From Chitinophagaceae bacterium (lineage in GTDB: Bacteria > Bacteroidota > Bacteroidia > Chitinophagales > Chitinophagaceae), in assembly GCA_020848815.1 (NCBI GenBank), contig JADLHL010000280.1:1-45624 (forward strand): a stretch of 45,624 bases of DNA. The letters are read 5' to 3'. Below the pieces are notes generated by a model, which was given only the letters and a program-made list of their open reading frames with translations, searched no databases and was not told the DNA's origin. Made by a program: the position numbers and the translations under genes. This document shows, piece after piece, positions 13,614 through 22,090 of the stretch (the first letter of the stretch is position 1; each line of letters opens with the position of its first letter).

Positions 13614-15470
13614 TTATATTTTCTTGCCCTTCATGCTTTGGCTGATGGCAATGTCCATCACCCGTTCGGCGTAGGGGCGGCTGATGTCGTTCAGCTCTTC
13701 CATTTTTTTGTGCAGCAGGTCTTTGTCGCTCATGGTGAGGGCCAGCTGCAGCGCCTGCATGGCGGCGGCAGTAGCAGTGAGTTCTTCTGCGGTGAGGTGA
13801 TCGGCATGTTTGCCAATAAACTTCTCCGTGGTTTCCAGCAGTTGCTGCCCTTCGGTGCGGGCTTCTACCAGGGCACGGGTAGCAATATCATCTTTGGCAT
13901 GCGTAATGCTTTCGAGCAGCATGCGTTCTACTTCTGCATCGGTAAGGCCGTACTGTGGCTGCACTTCAATGGCGGTTTCCACGCCGCTGCGCAGCTCCTT
14001 CGCTTTTACCTGCAGTATGCCGTCGGCATTAATGAGAAAACGAATGTCCACCTTGGGTAGTCCGGCAGGCATGGCGGGTATGCCGGTGAGGTTAAACTCG
14101 GCCAGTTTGCGGTTGTCCTGCACCAGGTCACGTTCGCCCTGGTACACGCTGATGCGCATGCCACTCTGGCCATCTTTTTGCGTGGTATACTGTCGGCCGG
14201 CGCCGGTAGGTATTTTGCTGTTGCGGGGGATGAGCACATCCATCAGTCCGCCCATGGTTTCAATGCCCAGGCTTAGCGGCGTTACATCCAGCAGCAATAC
14301 GTCTTTGTTGTTGCCCGCCAAAATATCGGCTTGTACAGCAGCACCAAGTGCCACCACTTCGTCGGGGTTTACTTCGTCGTGCACGGGACGGCCAAAGAAG
14401 GCACTCACGGCTGCTTTTACCGCAGGCACACGGGTGCTGCCACCCACCATCACCACTTCCTGTATATCGGTGGATTGCAGACCGGCATCTTGCATGGCCT
14501 GTGTGCAGCATTGGATGCTGGCCTCAATGAGCGGCGCAATCAGCGATTCAAATTCGGCACGGGTAATGCTCAGCACATCGCCGTTTACATCGGCATGGTA
14601 ATGGTCGGCCTTGCTCAGGTGTTTCTTGGCGCTTTCGGCCGCCAGGCGCAGGCTTTGCAGCAACTGCTTGTTGGCTTGTACTTCCTGCATATCGAGGCCG
14701 CTCTGCTGCACCCAGTGCTGCACAATGGCCCGGTCAAAATCGTCGCCGCCAAGGTAGGTGTTGCCATTGGTGCTCAGCACTTCAAACACACCCTGGCTGA
14801 TACGTAAAATGGAGATATCAAAAGTGCCACCGCCGAGGTCGTACACGGCAATGGTTTTTTCTTCTGTTGGGTCGATGCCAATGCCGTAGGCAAGGCTGGC
14901 AGCGGTAGGTTCGTTTACTATGCGCAGTACATCGAGGCCGGCCAGTTTGCCCGCATCACGGGTGGCCTGGCGCTGGGCATCGTTGAAGTAAGCGGGCACG
15001 GTAATCACGGCCTTGGTAACGGGTGTTTTCAAAATGTGCTCGGCCCGGGTTTTCAGTTCTTTCAGTATAAACGAAGAGAGTTCAATGGGTGAGTAGAAAC
15101 GGTCGCCCACCTGTACTTTCACCAGGCTGTCGGTGTCGTCGTCTATCACTTTGTAGGTAAAAAAGTCGGCATGCTGCTGCACGTCTTTGTAGCTTTTGCC
15201 CATGAGGCGCTTGGCACTAAAGATGGTGTTTTGTGGTTCTGTTTCCAGAAACAGGCGGGCTTTGTCGCCTACGCTGGCATTGCCAAAAGCATCGAAATGC
15301 ACTACGGATGGCACCAGCGAACTGCTGTCGTGTTCTTTAAGGGCAACGGGGCGGCCACTTTCGGGGTGAATGATGGCCACCAGACTGTTGGTGGTGCCCA
15401 GGTCGATACCCACAATCATTTCCGCCTGTTGTAAACTACCGGTTGCTATGTTGATGCCAATTTTTGCCAT
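13614..15470 (-). CDS. hscA: Hsp70-family Fe-S cluster assembly chaperone HscA
   Basis: A 618-residue Hsp70. The ATPase motifs are GIDLGTTNS (21-29), NEPTAA (186-191) and DLGGGTFDIS (211-220). The interdomain linker LLLDVTPLSLGIET is followed by a peptide-binding domain and a helical lid. Three points favour HscA over DnaK: the 17-residue N-terminal extension before the first motif (MAKIGINIATGSLQQAE), the shorter lid lacking the DnaK disordered tail, and the AERVMDIAISQSMKG ending, which resembles the HscA C-terminus. HscA with its J-partner HscB helps transfer clusters from IscU. No hscB or isc genes are visible in the window, so a specialised Hsp70 remains possible. Confidence 0.82.
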   Translation of the reverse strand: MAKIGINIATGSLQQAEMIVGIDLGTTNSLVAIIHPESGRPVALKEHDSSSLVPSVVHFDAFGNASVGDKARLFLETEPQNTIFSAKRLMGKSYKDVQQHADFFTYKVIDDDTDSLVKVQVGDRFYSPIELSSFILKELKTRAEHILKTPVTKAVITVPAYFNDAQRQATRDAGKLAGLDVLRIVNEPTAASLAYGIGIDPTEEKTIAVYDLGGGTFDISILRISQGVFEVLSTNGNTYLGGDDFDRAIVQHWVQQSGLDMQEVQANKQLLQSLRLAAESAKKHLSKADHYHADVNGDVLSITRAEFESLIAPLIEASIQCCTQAMQDAGLQSTDIQEVVMVGGSTRVPAVKAAVSAFFGRPVHDEVNPDEVVALGAAVQADILAGNNKDVLLLDVTPLSLGIETMGGLMDVLIPRNSKIPTGAGRQYTTQKDGQSGMRISVYQGERDLVQDNRKLAEFNLTGIPAMPAGLPKVDIRFLINADGILQVKAKELRSGVETAIEVQPQYGLTDAEVERMLLESITHAKDDIATRALVEARTEGQQLLETTEKFIGKHADHLTAEELTATAAAMQALQLALTMSDKDLLHKKMEELNDISRPYAERVMDIAISQSMKGKKI

Positions 15471-15503
15471 ACTGCTGTGTTGCTTTTTCTATTGAGAAGG
15501 CCG

Positions 15504-15511
15504 CAAAAGTA
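15504..15511 (-). promoter_or_regulatory. Putative -7 promoter box of hscA
   Basis: On the minus strand it reads TACTTTTG, matching TAnnTTTG, 33 bases before the hscA start codon. It coincides with the T-rich tail of the hairpin terminator of the preceding gene. No clear -33 element was found. Confidence 0.4.
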
Positions 15512-15537
15512 AAACACCCTGAGCTAGCAGGGTGTTT
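15504..15537 (-). terminator. Hairpin terminator behind the 1726-residue peptidase gene
   Basis: aaacaccctg (15512-15521) pairs perfectly with cagggtgttt (15528-15537) around agctag. On the minus strand the hairpin is followed by TTTTACTTTTG. It lies about 155 bases past the stop of the PorU2-like gene and 35 bases before the hscA start. Confidence 0.75.
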
Positions 15538-15579
15538 AGTATGCGTAAAAGGTTTTCGAAATGCGGTAATGAGTGGGGA

Positions 15580-15692
15580 GGACGGACGGCTGACTACCGA
15601 CGACAGACCACAGACGACTGACGACTGGCTTTCCGTCTTTCTCCGGACTACCGACTCCGGACTTCCCGTCTTCCGGACTTCCCGACTTTCTT
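15580..15692. repeat. Low-complexity gactaccgac / ttccggacttcccg tract
   Basis: Degenerate short units (gactaccgacgac, cagacgactgacgactgg, then ccggacttcccg twice) fill the gap between the PorU2-like gene and its terminator. This kind of cgactaccgact spacer is common-looking in this phylum (from memory). No function is evident. Confidence 0.6.
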
Positions 15693-15693
15693 C

Positions 15694-18600
15694 CTACCTC
15701 AAAATCACCATTTTGCCATAGCCCTTGTTGAAGAACTTATCGGTAATATCCTGGCTGTTTTGGTCGAAAGTATCGTTGAGTTTAAACTGCTCCATGCGGC
15801 TGCCGTTGAGGCTGCTCACCACCCGGTACAGGTATACGCCATTGGCCAGCTTTTGGCCATAGGTATCGGTGCCATCCCATTTGTACTCGGTAATGTTGGT
15901 GCCAATGTGCAGGGGTCCCAGTTCTTGCCGGGTTATTTCCCGCACTATTTTACCGGTAATGGTGAGTATCTGAATCTTAAACTCCTGCGGTACTTCCTGA
16001 CCGGTAATCGTAAATACAAAGGCCGTGCTGGTGCTGAAAGGGTTGGGGTAGTTCAGCAGGTTGCTGATCATGGGTTTGTTGAACACCTGGAAAGTCACCC
16101 GGTATTCGAGGTTGCCCGCCCGGTTGTTGTTGCGGTCCTTGCCCGTCACGGTCAGTTCGTATTCGCTGCCTTCCGTGTCTTGGTTCAAAGTGGGCGTAAA
16201 GTCGATGGTAGCCGTATTGTCGCCGCCACTCACATTGGCAGGGGTGAAGCGGAGGGTATCCGTATTCCAGCGGTAAGTACGGGCCACGCTTTCCTGCGGA
16301 TATTTCAGGCGTATGGTCACACCGGCCGTATCGTTCAATGCGAGGAAGGAGTTCTCATCTTTCAGCTTGATTTGTATTTGCGGTTTGGCCGACACAATGT
16401 CGCGGTTGAGAATGCGAACACCATCAAAAGTCACATCGAGCAGCGGGTTGTATTTGTCTTCTTCCACATAAAATGTTTTGAACAAAAAGTTGTTGAAGAA
16501 GTATTGCTCCGGCTGATCGTTGTCGGGGTTTACGGCCACGTACAACGTATTGATGCCGCCGTAATTTCTGGTATCAATGGTAAAGGCAACGGTAGTGGTA
16601 TCGCCGCTGATGAGTGGCTTTTTGCGGGGCAATACAATGTCGTGCTGCACATTGTTTTTGTCTACCACATACACTTTCAACCGCAGGCTGTCGAATGCTG
16701 CTTCGCTGATGTTTTTAAAAGCTATTTTAAAGTCGAGTGGTTCGCCAAGTGTCAGCGAATCTTTGAGTTGCAGCAGCACATTGGGCGCCAGTGCACCTTC
16801 GGGTACAGGCGTGTAATACAGGCGCCACCACCGCAATTGATACGGTGTGCCGTTCAGCTGATCCATGTTTTCCATCCGCAGTTTGATGTACGGATAAGCG
16901 GTGGCACTTACGGTGGAAATATCATTGTCTTGCTGGTTGGTATTGAGTTTGCGCAGCAGGGTTTCGTTGCCATTACCATCTACACCAATCACATCTACAA
17001 TGGGCATGTCGCTTGGTACAGCATCAATACCACGGCCACGCCATTTTACTTCTTTCCAGCTTTTGGCCGGGCCAAACAAAGGCGATGTAATAAAGCCTAA
17101 CGAGTCTGGAGTAGGGGCGTTGGCATTCATTTGAATGCGGTCGAAGAGCCCCTCACTCATACGTACTACGGGTGTAAAAGTGGGGTCGCCTTTTTTGTAG
17201 AGGAAAATATAAATACGAGCCCGTTTGAAAGAATCAATTTCATTGAAGCCGGCGGCTTTCAGCCGATGATAAATACTGTTGCCGGCGCCAAAAAACTGCT
17301 CATCATTTTTGAGTGTTTCGGCAAAGGTTTCCTGATCATATGGTGCGTCCAATACTTTACGCACCAGCACATACGAACCGTTGGGTATGCCGTTGTCCAT
17401 GAAGTTGAGAATCTTGCGGCGGTTGCCGGTATCACGGTCGTCCCACTCAAAATTGAATTGGCGGCTCAGGTTGGGGAAGGGCACACAATTGTTCATGCCA
17501 CTGCCAAACAACCCGCCAGGATAGTTGCGCATGGGTTTAAAGGTGACGGGATCAAACACATTGATAGCTATAGAATGCCCCACGCAAAAGCTGGCTGAAA
17601 TGATGCTGTTGTTGACACTGATGCTGAAATCGCCATCGGCAGTACCCGTAATGGGGAAGATAGAATGGTTAACGAACAGGTTGTTTAAGCGGGTGTTGTA
17701 TTTCCAGCTCCGGCTGGTAGTATCAATGTACAAGCGTTCGGTACCGCTTTTGGTATGCTGGTAAAAATGGCTTTGGTTGAAACCGGTTTGCGTACCGTTG
17801 AGGTACACAAATGAGGCGTTGTTCCAGCGGGGCACTTCACCAGCACTGTTTACAATGCCGAGGCGCCAGTAGTACACCGTGCTATCCTGTAAAGTAATGC
17901 CAGGGTCAAACTCAATGAGGCCACCTTTGGCTGATACATTGCGAACAACCTTAAACGCAGAGCTAAACAATTCGGTGGTGTCCAATTCCATGCGGTAGTT
18001 TTTCACTTCGCTAAACGGATTGGAGGTAGAAGCCATCAGCTTGATGTTGGCTTTATTAACGATGGCAAAATTGTACGGATATACCGGCCGCAGTTCATCT
18101 TCAAAAATCACAATGTCGCGGATGGCGCTGTTGTTTTGCTCTGTTAGTTCGGTTATTTTATTTTCTGTATCGAGTGTAACGGTTATCCGATTGCTGCCTT
18201 TATCTCTTTCAGCAAAAATGGGCAGGCTTATTTCAAACGAATCAATAGCCAGTGGTGCTTTTACTTTTCTGCTGAAAACCACTTCAGTAAAACCATTGGG
18301 ATAAATACTGCTCTGTGGATACTGGCGGGTTACATTAATAGTAATAGAATCGTTGATGGCTTTGCCGAGATTGTAATAAAAAACCTTGGTTTTAAAATTC
18401 GTTTCGGCAATGGATAGAAAAGTAGGATTGATGTTGATGTTGGCAGGTTCAACACTGTAGTCTGGTAAATCGAAAGAGTAGGCTTTTACTGCAGGGTCGC
18501 CATGCAGGGTTTGCTGCTCAGTATGTATGCGGGCCAGGTAATCGTTGATACCCCATAGCGTGTTTTGATAGCTGATGGCATCCCGCATATTTTGGCCAAT

Positions 18601-20874
18601 GCTCTGGCGATAACTAAGGGAACTCATTGATCTGTAAAAACCGGTGGAGTACACATTCAATCCATTTACAATGCCAAAGTGTGTGCTGGCTATCATAGCA
18701 ATGGCGCCGCGATTGGGAGCCAAAATGTATTTTTCTGAAATGGTATTGATGTTGGTGAGCCGGGTAGTATCGAAGGTGTAAAAATTGCCTGCGTTACAAC
18801 CATTCAGCAAAAACACAGGATACTTGCCGGGGTTGTTGTATCGGGATGGATCATCGAGGTTGTAGTCCAATGCCGTAGCCGATGAGTGACCAAAGTAGGT
18901 GAGCAAACTAAAGCCTTGCTCAAACAGCTTTTCCAGCAGTTCATTTTCGATAACAGCACCAGTGGTACTGCTGAATTTATTGAAAGTAGTTACCCTTCCG
19001 CCAAACAAAGTGTCTTCAATGGTTCGCTTATAATTATTCATGTACGGGCCAATGAGTTGCTCAATGGCGGCATCATTGGCACCCACTACATGCACTACAT
19101 TTTTCATCCAGGCTTTGTCTTGCTGCTGTATTCCAGTGGTTGTTTGTGCTTGTGTGTACCTGTTTTCGTATTCTTTTACTTTGTTCAGGTAGTCGGTTAC
19201 TTCGCTGGTGCGTATCACATTTAAGCGGCCAATATTTACCGGAATGTTGCTTGTATTTAAGCCATCGGTTGCCAGCATGATATCGGATGCGGGATAGCCC
19301 CATGTTGGTATTAAAAACAAGCTGCTTGCCTGCGGATGACTTTCGTAGGTCCGCATTTCATCATAGGTTACACCCTTACCAATGAGGAAGCAATGCGATA
19401 TACCAAGTGAAAAAGAATTGCGGGCATAGCGTAAGAAGTTTTTGATAGAGGATGGATGCATTTTTATGCCAAAGGCAAACTGATCCACCAACTCATCAAT
19501 GGTAACGATCTTTGCATTGAAGCTACCGCCTGCTGCACTGCTACGGTATTGGCGATATGCTTCTACCGGGTTGTTGGCACCGCCCAGCAGCAGCTTATTG
19601 GTTACAATCATGTAATTGCCCTGATTGGCTTGCTGCGCATAGTTTACAAAATTGCGTGCCGTAAGTGTGGTTACATTTCTGATAGCCTGTGGGTTATTGG
19701 CTGTCAGCCAAAACTGCTCTGTTTGTGCCGCAGCTGGCAGCAGGAATCTTACTTTACCATCGCCCTGAATAATGCCGGGCATTTGTGTATTGCTGCTAAG
19801 GTTGTACAGCAGTGGCGTAATACCACCATGATTAAGCCCACTAATTTCGAGTAACGTACTATTGCCAGTGGCTGGCAGGTAAAAACTGAGTGATGTTGCA
19901 TTGCCGGCATCGGGTAGGCGGGGATAATCTATTTCGGCAAAGCCCGCCACAACACGGTCATTCAAATTACTACTGAGATTTTTGATGCCAATTTCGGTGA
20001 CACTTGCATTGAGTAATGAAGGACTTACAGTTGTAACAGAATCAATACGTGCATCAAACTGCGAATAGCTTCTGTCGTATAGGGTGTTGTTGTTCAGCAA
20101 TATGCGAACCGTTCTGGTATTGGGAGCACTGCCCGCTATTGATACTTTTACTTTTGCCTGCACACCAGCACCGGTGTAGGGTAGCAGGTTATTAAATTTG
20201 GCAGTACGGTCTGTAAAGTCAACGCTGTTTTGATCTGGAAAAATATCGTTCGACGACATCATTTCGCCACGGTCGTATGCAGATGAATACACGTATTCAC
20301 CAAAGTTGATAGCAAAGCCACGATTAACATAGGGGCGTGGTGTGCCCGTAGCCAAACTCTGATATTCGAACCGTGTATTGTGCCATACATATGCGGCTGG
20401 CGTAAGGGCCGAACCTGCAGCAGCATTGTTGATGGCATTGATACGGAGGTTGCTGCCATTAGTATTGATGGTTAAAAAATACGCAGCGGTATCTGTAAAC
20501 AAACTTCTGCGGTTGTCTAAATGATCGGTTTGTGTACGATATAATGCTTTGTCGGCAAGGCCATCATTTCTGTTGGCAAAAAACTCGAGGTAATCATTTA
20601 CACCAAATGTGCCTGTGGTAACGCTTGTGAACAGGGGCACTTCTTGCCCGTTGCGCCATAGTTGAAAATGTTGAGCCTGTGCATTGCCTAAACCTGCTGC
20701 ATCAAGCGTGGCTTTATTGATGCGGTAAATGCCCGGTGAGGCAATCGTGAATTTATAGTACGTTCTGTTGTAATTAATCCATTCGTTGTTGTACTGCGCA
20801 GCAGCCGGAGTAATGCTCCAACTGTGCAATAGTGCAATGCAGAAAATGCTGAGTATGACCTTCCATGTTTTCAT
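15694..20874 (-). CDS. porU2: Giant C25 cysteine peptidase, PorU2-like T9SS sortase candidate
   Basis: 1726 residues with a signal peptide (cleavage likely after Ala26, before QYNNEWINYNRTYYKF). The C25 peptidase domain has His663 in YFGHSSATALDYNL and Cys693 in LLNGCNAGN, 30 residues apart as in gingipains and PorU. A long beta-rich region follows. The last 110 residues carry an FlgD-like Ig domain starting NYPNPFSTSTAFVF and including YKWDGTDTYGQKLANGVYLY, similar to the end of PorU. PorU is the T9SS enzyme that removes sorting domains and attaches cargo to lipopolysaccharide; this protein is much longer. Its start overlaps the stop of the PorV-like gene (TAATG), arguing for translational coupling and a joint function. 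The alternative is a large surface peptidase unrelated to sorting. Confidence 0.82.
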   Translation of the reverse strand: MKTWKVILSIFCIALLHSWSITPAAAQYNNEWINYNRTYYKFTIASPGIYRINKATLDAAGLGNAQAQHFQLWRNGQEVPLFTSVTTGTFGVNDYLEFFANRNDGLADKALYRTQTDHLDNRRSLFTDTAAYFLTINTNGSNLRINAINNAAAGSALTPAAYVWHNTRFEYQSLATGTPRPYVNRGFAINFGEYVYSSAYDRGEMMSSNDIFPDQNSVDFTDRTAKFNNLLPYTGAGVQAKVKVSIAGSAPNTRTVRILLNNNTLYDRSYSQFDARIDSVTTVSPSLLNASVTEIGIKNLSSNLNDRVVAGFAEIDYPRLPDAGNATSLSFYLPATGNSTLLEISGLNHGGITPLLYNLSSNTQMPGIIQGDGKVRFLLPAAAQTEQFWLTANNPQAIRNVTTLTARNFVNYAQQANQGNYMIVTNKLLLGGANNPVEAYRQYRSSAAGGSFNAKIVTIDELVDQFAFGIKMHPSSIKNFLRYARNSFSLGISHCFLIGKGVTYDEMRTYESHPQASSLFLIPTWGYPASDIMLATDGLNTSNIPVNIGRLNVIRTSEVTDYLNKVKEYENRYTQAQTTTGIQQQDKAWMKNVVHVVGANDAAIEQLIGPYMNNYKRTIEDTLFGGRVTTFNKFSSTTGAVIENELLEKLFEQGFSLLTYFGHSSATALDYNLDDPSRYNNPGKYPVFLLNGCNAGNFYTFDTTRLTNINTISEKYILAPNRGAIAMIASTHFGIVNGLNVYSTGFYRSMSSLSYRQSIGQNMRDAISYQNTLWGINDYLARIHTEQQTLHGDPAVKAYSFDLPDYSVEPANININPTFLSIAETNFKTKVFYYNLGKAINDSITINVTRQYPQSSIYPNGFTEVVFSRKVKAPLAIDSFEISLPIFAERDKGSNRITVTLDTENKITELTEQNNSAIRDIVIFEDELRPVYPYNFAIVNKANIKLMASTSNPFSEVKNYRMELDTTELFSSAFKVVRNVSAKGGLIEFDPGITLQDSTVYYWRLGIVNSAGEVPRWNNASFVYLNGTQTGFNQSHFYQHTKSGTERLYIDTTSRSWKYNTRLNNLFVNHSIFPITGTADGDFSISVNNSIISASFCVGHSIAINVFDPVTFKPMRNYPGGLFGSGMNNCVPFPNLSRQFNFEWDDRDTGNRRKILNFMDNGIPNGSYVLVRKVLDAPYDQETFAETLKNDEQFFGAGNSIYHRLKAAGFNEIDSFKRARIYIFLYKKGDPTFTPVVRMSEGLFDRIQMNANAPTPDSLGFITSPLFGPAKSWKEVKWRGRGIDAVPSDMPIVDVIGVDGNGNETLLRKLNTNQQDNDISTVSATAYPYIKLRMENMDQLNGTPYQLRWWRLYYTPVPEGALAPNVLLQLKDSLTLGEPLDFKIAFKNISEAAFDSLRLKVYVVDKNNVQHDIVLPRKKPLISGDTTTVAFTIDTRNYGGINTLYVAVNPDNDQPEQYFFNNFLFKTFYVEEDKYNPLLDVTFDGVRILNRDIVSAKPQIQIKLKDENSFLALNDTAGVTIRLKYPQESVARTYRWNTDTLRFTPANVSGGDNTATIDFTPTLNQDTEGSEYELTVTGKDRNNNRAGNLEYRVTFQVFNKPMISNLLNYPNPFSTSTAFVFTITGQEVPQEFKIQILTITGKIVREITRQELGPLHIGTNITEYKWDGTDTYGQKLANGVYLYRVVSSLNGSRMEQFKLNDTFDQNSQDITDKFFNKGYGKMVILR

Positions 20875-21977
20875 TAGTTCTCCTTTCTTTTCAGGTCAAC
20901 AGATAAAGAAATAATGTGGGTGTAGAGTGGCGATGTTTGATTGGCCAGGTTGGTAAAGGCATAATCAATTTTCACGTTTTTGATTTTAAAGCCAGCACCC
21001 AGCGCCGGTTGAAAAATCCATGTTTTTTGTGTGTTGGTACTGTCGCCGTCTTTGAGTGCCTGCTGAAAATTGCTGACACCGCCACGTACAGAAAATACTT
21101 CGCCCACATTCAGTTCGAGGCCAAGCCTTGGATCGATACTTATGAAATCGGTACTAATAACGGTGTTGCGTTTTCCATCAAACGTATTGTCGAGTTGTAA
21201 CTCTGCCAGTAGTTCTATTTTTTCTGTAAGCATAAAACCGTATGCACCGCCAATGAGCAGGCGTGGAGCAGTAAGTTCGGTTGATGTTTGTGGTATATCG
21301 TTTCTGGTAAGATAGAGGGCTTGTTTTTCTCTTTCTGTAAAACGAAAGCTCCACATGTTGAAGGTGCTGGTAGCATCGCGGAGCACGGCACCCACCGACC
21401 ATCTTTCGGCACGATAGTTTATACCGGCATCTATACCAAAGCCCCAGGCCTTGGCAAAACTGCCCACATTGCGGTGAATGATTTTTACATTGCCACCAAT
21501 GGATAACTCACGGTTGTCGGTTTCGTAAAGCATTTGGTTCATGCCCACCATCAATGCATAATCGGCCGACGAAAATGTTTCGATATTGTTGTAGTTGGGG
21601 CGGCCGTCGGGCTCTACCAAAAACAAGGTATTCGGAATGTCATCAATACCAAATCGTAGTAAAGAAATACCAAGTGTACGACGGTTGTCTTGCATGGGAA
21701 TAGCAATGCCTGCAAAATCATATTTGCCGATGCCCGAAAAATATTCGGCATGCATGAGGGAGAGTTGGGGGTTGTCTCTCACAGCGGCCAGCCGTGCGGG
21801 GTTCCAATAGCCTGCGGTGGCACCATCGGCAGTGGCTATGCTGGCACCACCCATACCCAACGAACGGGCTCCGGCACCAATATTTAAAAATTCATTGGAG
21901 TATTTGCGAAACTGTGCCCTTGCCGAAAAATGGCAGAGCAACAGCGTGGATATCGTAATGAAAACGATGCGGTTCAT
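20874..21977 (-). CDS. porV2: PorV-like outer-membrane protein (PorV2 candidate)
   Basis: A 367-residue protein with a signal peptide ending ARA before Gln22. It is followed by FLNIGAGARSLGMGGASIATADGATAGYWNPARLA, the hallmark N-terminus of the PorV/PorQ branch of FadL-like barrels. The rest alternates in barrel-strand fashion to the end (IISLSVDLKRKEN). PorV binds T9SS cargo sorting domains and delivers them to the PorU sortase at the outer membrane. Overlap with the downstream PorU-like gene by one base supports a dedicated PorU2-PorV2 pair. No other T9SS core genes (porK, L, M, N, sov) lie in the window, so it would rely on components elsewhere. Confidence 0.85.
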   Translation of the reverse strand: MNRIVFITISTLLLCHFSARAQFRKYSNEFLNIGAGARSLGMGGASIATADGATAGYWNPARLAAVRDNPQLSLMHAEYFSGIGKYDFAGIAIPMQDNRRTLGISLLRFGIDDIPNTLFLVEPDGRPNYNNIETFSSADYALMVGMNQMLYETDNRELSIGGNVKIIHRNVGSFAKAWGFGIDAGINYRAERWSVGAVLRDATSTFNMWSFRFTEREKQALYLTRNDIPQTSTELTAPRLLIGGAYGFMLTEKIELLAELQLDNTFDGKRNTVISTDFISIDPRLGLELNVGEVFSVRGGVSNFQQALKDGDSTNTQKTWIFQPALGAGFKIKNVKIDYAFTNLANQTSPLYTHIISLSVDLKRKEN

Positions 21978-22028
21978 GCAGAAGTGATGGTGTTTTGAAC
22001 AGCCAATGCGGCTGCTTTATAAACGTAA

Positions 22029-22062
22029 ATATCGGGCAACTATTTTACCCGTTGCCCGATAT
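22029..22062 (-). terminator. Perfect 12-base hairpin between the 1790-residue gene and porV2
   Basis: atatcgggcaac (22029-22040) pairs with gttgcccgatat (22051-22062) around a 10-base loop, about 30 bases after the stop of the 1790-residue peptidase gene. The following T-run is weak (ATTTACG), so it may be an attenuator, an mRNA-stabilising hairpin or a terminator. Confidence 0.55.
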
Positions 22063-22090
22063 CAATACACAGCCCTTGGGCACTTGTTGA

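Noticed and set aside
13614-15470. Hsp70 gene called as dnaK
   Set aside because: The 17-residue N-terminal extension, shorter lid and HscA-like C-terminus favour HscA. No grpE or dnaJ is adjacent.
15760-17100. 446-residue plus-strand open frame
   Set aside because: It is antisense to the well-supported 1726-residue C25 peptidase. It is a by-product of that gene's codon usage, with no domain or signal.
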